A DNA stretch of 64,000 bases from Flagellimonas flava. Lineage in GTDB: Bacteria > Bacteroidota > Bacteroidia > Flavobacteriales > Flavobacteriaceae. The stretch is from assembly GCF_900129665.1 (NCBI RefSeq), contig NZ_FQWL01000001.1, positions 1 through 64,000 of the forward strand, given 5' to 3'. This document shows positions 1 to 9,631 of the stretch, piece by piece (position 1 is the stretch's first letter; each line of letters starts with the position of its first letter). The position numbers and the translations under genes are program-made. The notes below the pieces were generated by a model, which saw only the letters and a program-made list of their open reading frames with translations, was not told where the DNA came from and made no database searches.

Positions 1-22
1 AAGCCTGCTTCTAACTTAAAAT

Positions 23-94
23 GGCCCGTTCGTCTAGGGGTTAGGACGCCAGGTTTTCATCCTGGTAACAGGGGTTCGATTCCCCTACGGGCTA
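23..94 (+). tRNA. tRNA-Glu (anticodon TTC)
   Basis: The sequence folds as a complete cloverleaf. The acceptor stem pairs GGCCCGT with ACGGGCT (first pair G-U), the anticodon stem CCAGG/CCTGG encloses loop TTTTCAT (anticodon TTC, Glu), and the T arm is AGGGG-TTCGATT-CCCCT. The discriminator is A94 and no CCA is encoded. It lies just upstream of rpsT. Confidence 0.97.
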
Positions 95-174
95 CAAGTG
101 TAGTGTAGAATGCAGAGTTGAGAGTTTTTGAGTATAACTCATGACTCATAACTTAATAATATTTAACTAGAGAA

Positions 175-426
175 ATGGCAAATCATAAGTCCGCATTAAA
201 AAGAATTAGAAGAAACGAAGCAGTTCGTTTGCGTAATAGATATCAGCACAAAACGGTGCGTAACGCCATCAAAAAGCTGAGAAATGAAGAGGATAAGAAG
301 GCGGCAGAGACGCTTCTTCCAACAGTGGTTGGTATGATTGACAAACTGGCAAAGCGCAACATCATTCACAACAACAAGGCTGCCAACTTGAAAAGTAAAC
401 TCATGAGCAAGGTTGCAGCAATGTAA
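175..426 (+). CDS. rpsT: 30S ribosomal protein S20
   Basis: An 83-residue, strongly basic protein beginning [18 protein letters not shown], the hallmark of bacterial S20, which binds 16S rRNA and helps assemble the small subunit. The length matches the usual 83-90 residues. The ATG follows an A-rich stretch with only a weak GAGA ribosome-binding sequence, normal for Bacteroidota. It sits 80 bp after tRNA-Glu and is followed at once by a strong hairpin terminator, so it is probably a single-gene transcript or co-transcribed with the tRNA. Confidence 0.98.
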   Translation: MANHKSALKRIRRNEAVRLRNRYQHKTVRNAIKKLRNEEDKKAAETLLPTVVGMIDKLAKRNIIHNNKAANLKSKLMSKVAAM

Positions 427-451
427 TTTGCATCCTTACTTAACTATTATG

Positions 452-473
452 CGCCCCTTTTGGGGCGTTTTTT
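452..473 (+). terminator. Rho-independent terminator of rpsT
   Basis: A CGCCCC/GGGGCG stem with a TTTT loop is followed by a run of T residues, 25 bp after the rpsT stop codon. It also separates rpsT from the convergent lipoprotein gene. Confidence 0.9.
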
Positions 474-488
474 ATTCTCTAAATTGAG

Positions 489-2423
489 TTAGTTCCGTCT
501 AATTAATTTGACATTGTTTCGGTAACCAGGCTTGTCTTTATACCAATCTTTTCTTGTATTTCCTCCTGACAGCCCCCATTCTTCAAAATGCAGATAACCC
601 TCATTTATAGGTTCTTTTTCTAGAAGTAGCGGAAAGGACTCAATTACATTGATAGCCCAAGGAAGTCCATTTTCTGTGGTATAGTCCCCATTTGTGTCTG
701 CAACGTTTCCCTCAACCTCTGGTAAAGAATTTCCCAACGAGGTGGGTTCGTATTTTGCCAAATGTATTTCTACATCTCTTTGGCCATTAGCCACCAAAAA
801 CGGATTGAAGGGTGCAAAATCGACACTTGTGTTGGAAATTGGGTTGACGAGGATAATACTTACTGTATTTTCTTGGTTCACTATGGTAGAGTGGTCATCA
901 AATAATGGAATCACGGCATGTTCTTGCCCTAATTCCGTTCCGTTGGTGTTAAGGTCGAAAACGTTTCTATTGAGCAACTGACCGGTTGTAGAGGCTACAT
1001 TATTCGGGTTCAATCCTGGGATTTCAAACGCCAAACTGTTAACAAAACCAGCACCGTCTGAGGTGACCGAATAGAAGAAATCAATACCTACAAGTTGATC
1101 AGAAGCATTAAAAATTTTGGAAATGGAATAGTCAATGGAAGTATCGTTAAAGTCCCAATCCCCTCGGAAAGGCCATAAGTCCTCAAAAACCAAGGAGGCT
1201 TTTGAGGAATTGGATGGATACACTATGGCGTAGGCCTTGCCTGCATCATTTGGAAACTCATCCACCGAATCTACAACCCCGTCGCCATCTTGGTCATTGC
1301 ATACTTCAACTTCCGAAAAAGTGAACCAATTGGAATCGTTTTGGGTATTACTATTGGGGTCATCTATTCTTCGCCAAACTAGGCGGTCAAATGTGCCTTC
1401 CGTGGCCGAAATCAGTACAGAACCATAACCATCCCTATAGTATCTTCCTCGAGAGCGGGAATCTGTATCCTTTAGTACCCTTGGTGATGCTTCATAAAAA
1501 AACTCCCTACCACCAGAAAGTAAAGTTTCAGTATGCTGATCACCTATAAATTGGTACATAGATGCATCCACGCTACGGAAATGCATTATCAAATTTTGAA
1601 TAGGGGTATCAAAGGTCATCTCAAATTCCACATAGCCATCTGGATCGTTGTTGGTGTCAATTTTTGAGGCTATCCAGAAGTTGAAACCGTTGAACGTATA
1701 AATCGGGGTGGAGAATCCGGCCCCGGCTATGGAAAAACGATTTTTAAACTCAACCCCATCCACGGAGGTGGCCTCAATTAGTGCAGTGGCCCCTTGTTTT
1801 GGAAATATGATATTTGAGATGGTGTTACTATTAGCATCGTTGGAAACAAAAACATTTCGGACATCTGCGTAAAACCTCTGACCATAAACATTGGCGCAGT
1901 CTACACTGGCCTGTTTGTCTGTTAAAAGTTTAGGAGTGGGTATGTTTTTGCCAGTGGGGCCATTGTAACTATAAGAGGCTGAATTCTGTAATATGGGAAC
2001 CACAATGTCTTGAATGCCGTCGTTGGCCTTTCGAATGATAAAAAGGTCATCTATAAAGGATGAAATGTTCACACTTTCCTGAATGGAACCATTTCGTGGA
2101 AGTCTTTCAAATAATTTGTTGGGAAGCGGCCCCGTGATGCTATCCAAGCTTTCAACAAGTTCGTCAGTATAAGCATATACCTCGTAGACCACGTTGGGGG
2201 AACTGTCAGTTATGTTTACGGATATGGTCGTTTCGGTTTTAAAATCGAAATTAACGGGAAATTGAAGTTCCGTAAGATTTGGTGCATCCACGTTGAGTGA
2301 ATCCTGTCCCAATGACTCCAAGTAATCGTTGTACTTTTCCTTTAAACATCCTTGAAGAAGCAGGGTGGAGAAAATTAGAAACAATATGAAATAGACGTTC
2401 CTTGCCATGAATAAGAAATTCAT
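489..2423 (-). CDS. LruC domain-containing surface lipoprotein (paralogue A)
   Basis: A 644-residue predicted lipoprotein. A hydrophobic N-terminus ends in lipobox LLQGC (Cys26); Met6 (MARNVYF) is an equally plausible start. An N-terminal beta-rich module contains TELQFPVNFDFKTE and VYEVYAYTDE. A unique middle region (roughly 190-370) looks like a beta-sandwich. A calcium-loop sequence DQDGDGVVDSVDEFPND (about 374-392) leads into the C-terminal LruC/DUF4842-type domain (VFEDLWPFRGDWDFND). Family members are outer-membrane or surface lipoproteins of unknown function. The next upstream gene is a paralogue with the same first and last domains but a different centre. Confidence 0.85.
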   Translation of the reverse strand: MNFLFMARNVYFILFLIFSTLLLQGCLKEKYNDYLESLGQDSLNVDAPNLTELQFPVNFDFKTETTISVNITDSSPNVVYEVYAYTDELVESLDSITGPLPNKLFERLPRNGSIQESVNISSFIDDLFIIRKANDGIQDIVVPILQNSASYSYNGPTGKNIPTPKLLTDKQASVDCANVYGQRFYADVRNVFVSNDANSNTISNIIFPKQGATALIEATSVDGVEFKNRFSIAGAGFSTPIYTFNGFNFWIASKIDTNNDPDGYVEFEMTFDTPIQNLIMHFRSVDASMYQFIGDQHTETLLSGGREFFYEASPRVLKDTDSRSRGRYYRDGYGSVLISATEGTFDRLVWRRIDDPNSNTQNDSNWFTFSEVEVCNDQDGDGVVDSVDEFPNDAGKAYAIVYPSNSSKASLVFEDLWPFRGDWDFNDTSIDYSISKIFNASDQLVGIDFFYSVTSDGAGFVNSLAFEIPGLNPNNVASTTGQLLNRNVFDLNTNGTELGQEHAVIPLFDDHSTIVNQENTVSIILVNPISNTSVDFAPFNPFLVANGQRDVEIHLAKYEPTSLGNSLPEVEGNVADTNGDYTTENGLPWAINVIESFPLLLEKEPINEGYLHFEEWGLSGGNTRKDWYKDKPGYRNNVKLIRRN

Positions 2424-2600
2424 TAAATGAACGAAATAACCTACAAAAACCCATTTTTTATCGATAAACTACCGTGTGAAGTTGTAAAAGCTGTTAAAAG
2501 CGTTGTAAGAAAAATACCCATGGATGCTTGGGGCCGGAAGAGAACTTATTCAGTCAATCCTTGATACATGGAAAGTTTGGTTCGGAAACAACCATAGGAA

Positions 2601-2632
2601 AAAGAAACGCCATTTTTAGGGCGTTTCTTTTT
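2601..2632 (-). terminator. Terminator after LruC paralogue B
   Basis: An 11-bp perfect stem (AAAGAAACGCC / GGCGTTTCTTT) with an A-T-rich loop. On the minus strand it ends in a T run. It lies about 20 bp beyond the stop codon at 2654, so the two LruC genes probably form separate transcripts. Confidence 0.85.
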
Positions 2633-2653
2633 TATGAAAAATGGATTACAGTC

Positions 2654-4699
2654 TTAATCCTGAAGCTCTGATTCATTTCTATAACCGGTGGAGTCCTTAT
2701 ACCAATCTTGATAGGACGCTCCTCCGGAGGAAGCCCATTCATTGAAGAAGTTGTACGCTTGGTTAACAGGTATGTTTTCTTTTGGCGGCTTAAAAGCATG
2801 CACAATATTTATGGCCCACGGTAGTCCGGTATCCGTTTGGAAATTTCCATCGATATCCCTGTTGATTCCCTCCACCGTGGTGTCGTTAACACCAAGAGTA
2901 GTTCTGAATCGATTGGGTAGGTGAATTTCTTTGCCTCTATCCCCATCCACTATTAAAAACGGGTTAAAGGGAGCCAATCCAAGTTGGTTCGTGGTTATGG
3001 GGGTGGTGAATTTTACAGAAACTGTGGTAGGTACCTTTAACATGGTTTCATTGTTGTCAAACAAGATGATAACAGCCCGGTTTTGTCCCTGTTCCACACC
3101 ATTGGCAGCTACATTAATGAAGCCTTCGGTAAGCACGGTCCCAGTTACGGATTCAATTAGACTTGGGGAGATGCTTTCCAGTTCAATACCAAAAGCATTG
3201 GTGAAACCGGCCCCATCTGAGGTCACCTCAAAATGAATGTCCAACTGTACCGCCATATTATCTGCGTTAAGTACGGCAACAAATCGGTAATTGACAGCTG
3301 TATCATTAAAATCGTAATCTCCTAAAAACGGCCAAAGATCTTCAAAGGCCACGGTTCCCCAGCCATACTTACTGGGGGTAAATTGTTCAAAGGCTTTTTC
3401 GGCATCGTTCGGAAACTCATCGTTGCTATCGGTTATGCCATCCCCATCGGTATCCGGGTCAATGGTAACTTCATCAAAAACCCTTAAAGTGGTCAGGTCG
3501 TTTATGGTTCGGTTAAAATTAACACCCGTGTTTGAGTTGGGCCCATAGCGATATTCCCATCCACCTGTCTGGGTGTCCATTACTATTAGATTACTACTTG
3601 CGCCATTGTTGGCCAACCAAAGCTCATTGTTGGAATCAAATGTCATGGAGGTGGGGTCAAAAGGTAAATCTTGCCCGCTAATTCGAATGGCATCAAAATC
3701 GCCATTGGCATCAGGGTCCAATCTATATAGTCCTGAAAAAGAACAGACAAAAAGTGTTCCATCTTCAGAAAATGCCAGGTCTCCACCATTCTTTTTATGA
3801 AGGCCATTGATTTTCCAATTGGAAAGAATACTTCCATTTTGGGGATCTATGGAATAAAGCTTGTCACCTGTGGAAAAATAGAGAAGACCGTCGTTCTTGT
3901 TATAATCCAATCGTGGTCCACCTATTCCCAAGTTGGCGACAGTTGTCCACGTGTCGTTCACCATATCGTACTTCATAAGTGGATTTGGCTTACTACGTCC
4001 AATGGAATACAAAAGCTTGTTTTCCTGGTCAATGGCGGCCGTCCAACTGCCCATTGGCATATCAGAAATAAAGGTATAGTCCCCTGTAATTGGGTCTATT
4101 TGAAACATTTCACCACTTCCATTAACGCAATAGAGGTAATCTTCTACCATTGGTTTACCGGTTGAAATACGCTTACTGCTTTGGGGGGAATAGGTATATA
4201 TAACGGTTTCCGAGTTAATAGTTAATATGGAAGATGAGTAACTGGCCCCTTCTTTTCTTCGCACATAAAGCTTATCAAAATAGCTGGCAACTGCAAAGGT
4301 GTGCTCAATGGTTCCGCCGGACGGACTGCCACTGAAAATAAGGTGGTTCAAGTTGTCCACGGAGATGTCGATCTCAGTTTCTTCTTCGCCCTCATCATTG
4401 ACCAGTGTAATGGCCGGACCTTGAACCACTTCGTCGTTGTAGGCGTAAACATCGTATTTAACACCGGGAGTATTGTCATTAATGGTTAGGGAAACTTGCT
4501 TTTCCGTTGCAAATTCAAACCCGGAAGGAATTTGCAACTCCGTAATTTCAAGTTCTTCGATTGGAATCTCTGTAGGATTTGGATCTTCTCCTCCGTCTGG
4601 ATTTGGGGTTGTCGGATTGTCAAGGCTATCCTTTACACAAGAAGAAAGTGATAATGCCATTAGGCAAAATAGAGATAAAACAATTTGGGACGTTTTCAT
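2654..4699 (-). CDS. LruC domain-containing surface lipoprotein (paralogue B)
   Basis: A 681-residue predicted lipoprotein with lipobox SLSSC (Cys21), followed by an acidic, Pro-rich linker. The N-terminal module (TELQIPSGFEFATE, YDVYAYNDE) matches that of paralogue A. Residues about 185-395 are repeats of the kind DGLLYFSTGDKLYSIDP and DLAFSEDGTLFVCS, typical of a beta-propeller (NHL/WD-like). A DPDTDGDGITDSNDEFPND calcium loop (about 411-430) precedes the C-terminal LruC domain. A surface role in binding or matrix structure is inferred from the architecture only; no enzymatic motif is visible. Confidence 0.85.
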   Translation of the reverse strand: MKTSQIVLSLFCLMALSLSSCVKDSLDNPTTPNPDGGEDPNPTEIPIEELEITELQIPSGFEFATEKQVSLTINDNTPGVKYDVYAYNDEVVQGPAITLVNDEGEEETEIDISVDNLNHLIFSGSPSGGTIEHTFAVASYFDKLYVRRKEGASYSSSILTINSETVIYTYSPQSSKRISTGKPMVEDYLYCVNGSGEMFQIDPITGDYTFISDMPMGSWTAAIDQENKLLYSIGRSKPNPLMKYDMVNDTWTTVANLGIGGPRLDYNKNDGLLYFSTGDKLYSIDPQNGSILSNWKINGLHKKNGGDLAFSEDGTLFVCSFSGLYRLDPDANGDFDAIRISGQDLPFDPTSMTFDSNNELWLANNGASSNLIVMDTQTGGWEYRYGPNSNTGVNFNRTINDLTTLRVFDEVTIDPDTDGDGITDSNDEFPNDAEKAFEQFTPSKYGWGTVAFEDLWPFLGDYDFNDTAVNYRFVAVLNADNMAVQLDIHFEVTSDGAGFTNAFGIELESISPSLIESVTGTVLTEGFINVAANGVEQGQNRAVIILFDNNETMLKVPTTVSVKFTTPITTNQLGLAPFNPFLIVDGDRGKEIHLPNRFRTTLGVNDTTVEGINRDIDGNFQTDTGLPWAINIVHAFKPPKENIPVNQAYNFFNEWASSGGASYQDWYKDSTGYRNESELQD

Positions 4700-4945
4700 C
4701 TTTTTGATGTTTGCAGGACTCGTAGGTCCAAAATTTTCAATAAAACTACTATTAGGAAGGCTCCCAGTTTTTTGATTAGCGGCTATTTGCGACTTTGTGT
4801 CGACAAACGGTTTTATTTGTCCGATAAATGATTGAAAGCATTCAACTATTCAAATTGAACGAAAAAACCTACAAATTGATATAATTGATCGATGAACGGT
4901 GACCAAAAGTTGTAAAATCGCTTAAATCTGTGGTATGGCTAATGC

Positions 4946-5635
4946 CTATCTAAAGGCACGGCGTTTACTAATCAAAAAGCCCACAATAAATAAGGAATAC
5001 ATTGCCACAATAAGGAACATCAATAGTTTGTGCAGTTGAAACTGTGAATAAAATGCTGGTGCCTCATAAGCTGCTACAAAAATTAATGGAAAGAATAAAT
5101 GAAATAATGCCAACCCTAAACTTACCCAAAACAACAGATTTTGTTTCATGGGATAGGGGCTGGATTCTTTTTGCTTCTCTTTAAAATAAAGGACAATAAA
5201 CACCAATAGGGCCATAGATGCGACTAGGTCTGCATAGTACAAGTTAATGTGGAACGGATTCTGAAAGAAAGCACTAACAATATAGGCCGCCAAGCTTACG
5301 GCTGCTCCCGTTTTTACGATCACCTTAAACTTGGGTGTTTTTAATGTCTTCCAGTAGATAAAGAAGAAAAAAGAAAAGGAAACAAGGGAATAGATATTAT
5401 AGATGATCACATTATGCCAGGCGTACTGATCGTCCGAAAAAAATTGAAACCCTTCCTGAAACTTTACAAAATAACCCAGAAGCTCCGTGAGAAAGGTGTA
5501 CATGATGAATATGGGAAAAAACCCCAATACCGTATCAAAATATCTTCTGTACCTGGCCACGGCAATAATCCAAGTGACCAGGTAGAGTAAAATATTATAG
5601 TGTTCCTTAATAAAAGACAGGAGCTCTGGATACAT
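4946..5635 (-). CDS. Hypothetical seven-helix integral membrane protein
   Basis: A 229-residue, highly hydrophobic protein with about seven predicted membrane helices (near 10-28, 35-55, 75-95, 107-125, 133-150, 163-185, 200-222) and a basic C-terminus (SKRRAFR) likely facing the cytoplasm. No recognised family motif is seen. It starts 7 bp after the stop codon of the upstream lipoprotein gene, so the two are almost certainly co-transcribed. Function unknown. Confidence 0.7.
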   Translation of the reverse strand: MYPELLSFIKEHYNILLYLVTWIIAVARYRRYFDTVLGFFPIFIMYTFLTELLGYFVKFQEGFQFFSDDQYAWHNVIIYNIYSLVSFSFFFFIYWKTLKTPKFKVIVKTGAAVSLAAYIVSAFFQNPFHINLYYADLVASMALLVFIVLYFKEKQKESSPYPMKQNLLFWVSLGLALFHLFFPLIFVAAYEAPAFYSQFQLHKLLMFLIVAMYSLFIVGFLISKRRAFR

Positions 5636-5642
5636 AATCGTA

Positions 5643-6314
5643 CTAAAAATCTGGGGATGGAGGGGGGCCAGATTGTCCTCTGTTATAGTTTAGGCTTTGG
5701 CCTCCCTGCAATACTGGGGCGGACAATGAAGGTACAAAACTGGCATGGGCTTGATTGGATGTTGAATGGTTGACTCCAATTCCATTGGGCCCTACCGCAT
5801 CCTTAATTAGTTTAGCCTTTCCATCTTCTCCAATGAAGAAGCCAAAGTCTTGTCCATCAACATCAATGGTAGGTACAATAAAAATGGAATTCTGTCTTGG
5901 GTGCACCAATTTTTTTCCATCCGGAAATTTTTCCTTGTCTGGATAATTGGCGAAGTATAAACGAAGGGAAGAAATATCCACACCGGCTTCCTTGGCTTCC
6001 TGTTCAATAAATGCGATGTACTGTTTTATGCCAGCATAATCAAATGCGGCAAATCTGGCAGGATCAAAAGCTTCCTCTGGACTTCGCTCCGCTTCAAATT
6101 GCTGTATGATCTCTACCCGATTTCTGGTGTAATTATCGTAAAGGTTTTTGGATTCCTCAAGAGAGATAATTTGCTTAGGGGGTTTTACTTTTTCGCGATG
6201 TTCTTGATCAGGTTTTTCTTCATGGTCTTCTTTTTTTGGTTGTTGCTGACATGCAATAAGGGCCATGAGCAATATCGGCATGAGAAGGTGGGTTACTTTT
6301 TTGGTGTTTTTCAT
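5643..6314 (-). CDS. Hypothetical lipoprotein
   Basis: A 223-residue protein with a basic N-terminus, a hydrophobic stretch and lipobox ALIAC (Cys22), followed by a charged Lys/Glu linker. The globular part contains LRLYFANYPD and HPRQNSIFIVPTIDVDGQDFGFFIGEDG, and the C-terminus is Gly/Pro-rich and disordered. It is the first gene of a pair with the seven-helix membrane protein. The family is not recognised; similar small lipoproteins accompany such membrane proteins in flavobacteria, and the function is unknown. Confidence 0.65.
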   Translation of the reverse strand: MKNTKKVTHLLMPILLMALIACQQQPKKEDHEEKPDQEHREKVKPPKQIISLEESKNLYDNYTRNRVEIIQQFEAERSPEEAFDPARFAAFDYAGIKQYIAFIEQEAKEAGVDISSLRLYFANYPDKEKFPDGKKLVHPRQNSIFIVPTIDVDGQDFGFFIGEDGKAKLIKDAVGPNGIGVNHSTSNQAHASFVPSLSAPVLQGGQSLNYNRGQSGPPPSPDF

Positions 6315-6385
6315 TTGTAAGTGTTTTAAGTATATACGTGGTGGGGAAACCGTACTAAAGATATGGTTTTCTTAAAACGAACGCA

Positions 6386-6414
6386 CAAAAAAACCTTTGG
6401 TTTCGGCCAAAGGT
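6386..6414 (-). terminator. Rho-independent terminator of rho
   Basis: An 8-bp stem (ACCTTTGG / CCAAAGGT) with loop TTTCGG; on the minus strand it is followed by seven T residues. It is 42 bp downstream of the rho stop codon. Confidence 0.85.
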
Positions 6415-6455
6415 CTTTATTTTTTAATTCTATGGGGAAAAACTACGGAAAATTC

Positions 6456-8030
6456 CTATTCGTTCATCGTTAATAGGAATTCCTCATTGTTCTTGGTCTG
6501 CTTAATGCGCTGTTCCATAAACTCCATTGCTTCCACAGGATTCATGTCCGCCAAATATTTGCGCATGATCCACATACGCTGAATGGTGGTTTCGTCCAAG
6601 AGTAGATCATCTCTTCGTGTAGAAGAAGAAATAAGATCGATAGCAGGGAAGATTCTACGGTTGGAAATTCTTCTATCCAATTGAAGTTCCATGTTACCGG
6701 TACCTTTAAATTCCTCAAAGATGACCTCGTCCATTTTAGAGCCAGTTTCGGTCAAAGCAGTGGCAATGATGGAGAGTGACCCTCCATTTTCAATATTCCT
6801 TGCCGCTCCAAAGAATCGCTTAGGCTTATGTAGTGCATTGGCATCAACACCCCCACTCAATACTTTTCCGGATGCAGGTTGAACAGTGTTATACGCTCTT
6901 GCCAATCGGGTAATGGAATCAAGTAAAATCACAACATCATGGCCACATTCCACAAGTCGTTTGGCCTTTTCCAACACAATATTGGCCACTCGCACGTGCT
7001 CCGTTGCCTCTTTGTCAAAGGTAGAAGCCACAACTTCACCACGAACATTACGCTGCATATCGGTTACCTCTTCGGGGCGTTCGTCAATCAACAAAATGAT
7101 TTGATATACTTCTGGGTGGTTTGCCGCTATCGCGTTGGCAATATCTTTCAGCAACATTGTTTTACCTGTCTTAGGCTGCGAAACGATCATCCCACGTTGT
7201 CCTTTTCCAATTGGGGAGAACAAATCCATGATACGTGTGGATAATGTGCTTTGGCGTTCCGCCAATTTGAATTTTTCCTTTGGAAACAATGGTGTAAGGT
7301 GTTCAAAGGAGACGCGGTCTCGGACCACTTGGGGATCAAGCCCATTAATTTTGGTCACCTTGATCAGCGGGAAGTATTTTTCCCCTTCTTTAGGAGGTCT
7401 TACGTTTCCAAGGACGGTATCCCCAGTTTTGAGCCCAAACAGTCTAATTTGGGATTGGGATACATAAATATCATCTGGAGAGGATAGGTAGTTGTAATCG
7501 GAAGACCGAAGAAAACCATATCCGTCTTGCATAATGTCAAGAACACCTTCGCTCTCTATAATGCTGTCGAACTCAAATTCAGGCTCTTTATACCTGTTTT
7601 TTAAGTCTTTATCAAAGTTACTGCTCTTTTTGTCTTGACCATTCCTTTGATGCTGGTGGTTTCTTTTATTATGCTGGTTTTTTTGATGTTGGTGTTGCTT
7701 GGGCTGCTCTTTTTTAGGGGAAACTTCAGAAGCTCCTTCGGTTTTCTCCTTACTGTCTTTTTGTTTTGGTGCCTCAGCTGTAGCTACATCTGCGTCTTTT
7801 TGCTCTTTTTTGGGTCTTGCCAATCGAGCCCTCTTAGGCTTTTGGGGAGCATTCTCTTGCGGTGTTTGGGTGTTTTCTTTAACCGCTTTGGGGTTGGAAG
7901 CCTGAACATCCAGAATTTGATAGACCAAATCCAATTTTTTTAGAGTCTTGAATTTGGGCACATTGAGTCCTTTTGCAATTTCTTGCAGTTCTGGAAGCTT
8001 TTTAGCTTTTAGATCTGAAATCTCGAACAT
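6456..8030 (-). CDS. rho: Transcription termination factor Rho
   Basis: A 524-residue hexameric RNA-dependent ATPase that releases transcripts. Residues 1-45 form the Rho N-terminal helical domain ([17 protein letters not shown]). Residues about 46-150 are a low-complexity insertion rich in Lys, Gln, His, Asn and Ala. The cold-shock-type RNA-binding domain follows ([15 protein letters not shown]), then the ATPase core with Walker [16 protein letters not shown] (about 280-292), DERPEEV, and Walker [17 protein letters not shown] (about 362). E. coli Rho is 419 residues; the excess is the insertion. The divergent neighbour encodes DUF4293, a pairing usual in Bacteroidota. Confidence 0.97.
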   Translation of the reverse strand: MFEISDLKAKKLPELQEIAKGLNVPKFKTLKKLDLVYQILDVQASNPKAVKENTQTPQENAPQKPKRARLARPKKEQKDADVATAEAPKQKDSKEKTEGASEVSPKKEQPKQHQHQKNQHNKRNHQHQRNGQDKKSSNFDKDLKNRYKEPEFEFDSIIESEGVLDIMQDGYGFLRSSDYNYLSSPDDIYVSQSQIRLFGLKTGDTVLGNVRPPKEGEKYFPLIKVTKINGLDPQVVRDRVSFEHLTPLFPKEKFKLAERQSTLSTRIMDLFSPIGKGQRGMIVSQPKTGKTMLLKDIANAIAANHPEVYQIILLIDERPEEVTDMQRNVRGEVVASTFDKEATEHVRVANIVLEKAKRLVECGHDVVILLDSITRLARAYNTVQPASGKVLSGGVDANALHKPKRFFGAARNIENGGSLSIIATALTETGSKMDEVIFEEFKGTGNMELQLDRRISNRRIFPAIDLISSSTRRDDLLLDETTIQRMWIMRKYLADMNPVEAMEFMEQRIKQTKNNEEFLLTMNE

Positions 8031-8192
8031 TAAGTAATGAATAAATTATTATTGTCTTTCGTAAATAATCTGAAGTAAAGTTATTGGGGTACTACGATAG
8101 GAAAGAATCCTTGATGCGAGTGCTTCGCTAATAACGACACAAGTATACAAATTATTTTTCAACATTTGGGCGTCTTTTACCGAAAAGACACC

Positions 8193-8200
8193 TATTTTTG
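8193..8200 (+). promoter_or_regulatory. Putative -7 promoter element for the DUF4293 gene
   Basis: TATTTTTG matches the Bacteroidota -7 consensus TAnnTTTG and lies 23 bp before the ATG at 8223. A possible -33 TTG is at 8166, but the 24-bp spacer is slightly long. Confidence 0.45.
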
Positions 8201-8222
8201 CCTTCCGAAATCAATTTAAGTA

Positions 8223-8633
8223 ATGATTCAGCGAATTCAGACCTTTTTTTTGGCACTGGTTGCACTAATAGCGGGTGCACTCCCGTTTATAGTGCAACTG
8301 TGGACCAATACCGAAGGGCATCAAGTTTTTGCAGCTGAAGTACTTTGGGTTAGTTTGGCTTTTTACGCTTCGGCGGCCTTGGCATTGGTTTCCATTTTTT
8401 TGTACAAAAACAGACAAAATCAATTTGTGGTGAACAGATTGAACATGATATTAAATCTTTTTTTACTAGGATTTTTCGTTTACCGATCCCTAAACTTATC
8501 CGGAGAGACTGTGGTTTCTGAGAAGGGTATTGGGATGCTGATTCCTGTATTTTCTATCGTTTTTCTGGTTCTGGCCAACAGAGCCATCAAAAAGGATGAA
8601 GATCTTGTAAAATCTGTGGATCGTCTGCGTTAA
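8223..8633 (+). CDS. DUF4293 family membrane protein
   Basis: A 136-residue protein with four predicted membrane helices and a short basic cytoplasmic tail. The start MIQRIQTFFLALVALI is characteristic of DUF4293, a family found next to rho throughout Bacteroidota. The biochemical role is unknown. It is transcribed divergently from rho across a 192-bp shared upstream region and ends in a strong bidirectional terminator. Confidence 0.85.
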   Translation: MIQRIQTFFLALVALIAGALPFIVQLWTNTEGHQVFAAEVLWVSLAFYASAALALVSIFLYKNRQNQFVVNRLNMILNLFLLGFFVYRSLNLSGETVVSEKGIGMLIPVFSIVFLVLANRAIKKDEDLVKSVDRLR

Positions 8634-8661
8634 ACCTAACATCTTAGTAGTATTAGTGCGA

Positions 8662-8689
8662 AAAAACCCCGGCTTTAGCCGGGGTTTTT
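8662..8689. terminator. Bidirectional terminator between convergent genes
   Basis: A perfect 13-bp stem AAAAACCCCGGCT / AGCCGGGGTTTTT with a 2-nt centre (working loop about 4). It has T runs on both strands and serves the DUF4293 gene and the convergent DUF6503-like gene. Confidence 0.92.
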
Positions 8690-8710
8690 GTTCAATATGT
8701 TTTGTTGATG

Positions 8711-9565
8711 TTACTGCATCAATGTCTCTTCCGTAAACCCATTGCCAAACTTTATGTCGCTTAAGGTTTGCACAAGACTTGGTTCTTCCGGGTAACCCTC
8801 TTCAGTGGGTATAAAGTAGGATCGTTTGGTAGCTATCAATTGCCCTTCAATGTCTTCGTATTCATAATTGGCAATGATCACGGGTTCTTCAACCCCTAAA
8901 AAAGGAAGGGAGAAATAGAAACGATCTACCAACTTGGTCTCAGGATTGACATATAAAATGTAAATATCATTTTGTTCCTTTCCTGTTACTTCGGGATCAT
9001 AAGTTACATGTACCTTATCATAATTGATGTTATTGTACGCTTCGCTCCCCAGATATTTTGCAACAGTTCCTTTATCGTTCAATTTGTAGGGCATGGTAAA
9101 CCAATAATAGTTGGCCCTGCGAAGAAAATCACTAAGCCCGACCAAAGCTTCGTCTTCCGACTTTTTTCCATCCACCATCACAACTGTGTTTTTTCCGTCA
9201 AAGCACTGAACCACTTCAGCGTCGTTGTCCGGCATTACATTGATTTGGTGCTGTAGGTATTTGCCATAGGAGGCTTCGGAATTAAAAATGTAGCGCTCCA
9301 TGGATATATCCGCTTTGTCCGTGGCCGGAACTCTATAATCGTAGGTGTATTCCACATCCCGTTTTTTCCAAAGATCGTTCCAACCTCCATGTGCATGAGC
9401 TATGGAGGTAAGCACCGTTCTAGGATTTTCGGTATTGTATTCAGGTGTATGGGGAGATTCCGCAACAGGTTCTTCCGCGGTGGCCTCTTGTTTTGGTTTT
9501 TGGCCACATGATGCGAAAAGAAGAAAGCCCATAAGGGCTAAAAGTTTTAAACTGGATAGTTTCAT
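8711..9565 (-). CDS. DUF6503-like lipoprotein
   Basis: A 284-residue predicted lipoprotein with lipobox LFASC (Cys20), then an acidic linker. The body opens with TSIAHAHGGWNDLWKKRDVEYTY and continues as a beta-strand-rich fold with DGKNTVVMVDGKK and YDPEVTGKEQNDIYILYVNPETKLVDRF. This pattern resembles the LolA/LolB-like DUF6503 lipoproteins of flavobacteria. Function is not established; a periplasmic or outer-membrane binding role is inferred from fold type. The family name is from memory of the motif pattern. Confidence 0.6.
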   Translation of the reverse strand: MKLSSLKLLALMGFLLFASCGQKPKQEATAEEPVAESPHTPEYNTENPRTVLTSIAHAHGGWNDLWKKRDVEYTYDYRVPATDKADISMERYIFNSEASYGKYLQHQINVMPDNDAEVVQCFDGKNTVVMVDGKKSEDEALVGLSDFLRRANYYWFTMPYKLNDKGTVAKYLGSEAYNNINYDKVHVTYDPEVTGKEQNDIYILYVNPETKLVDRFYFSLPFLGVEEPVIIANYEYEDIEGQLIATKRSYFIPTEEGYPEEPSLVQTLSDIKFGNGFTEETLMQ

Positions 9566-9631
9566 TTTGTATAGTATAAGGGTTTTGCCTATTAGACGGT
9601 CCGTTTTACCTATACTTACTTAGAAGATTTT

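Noticed and set aside
2251-2454. Overlapping minus-strand frame across the start of the first LruC gene
   Set aside because: It is in another frame of a well-supported gene and has no family features.
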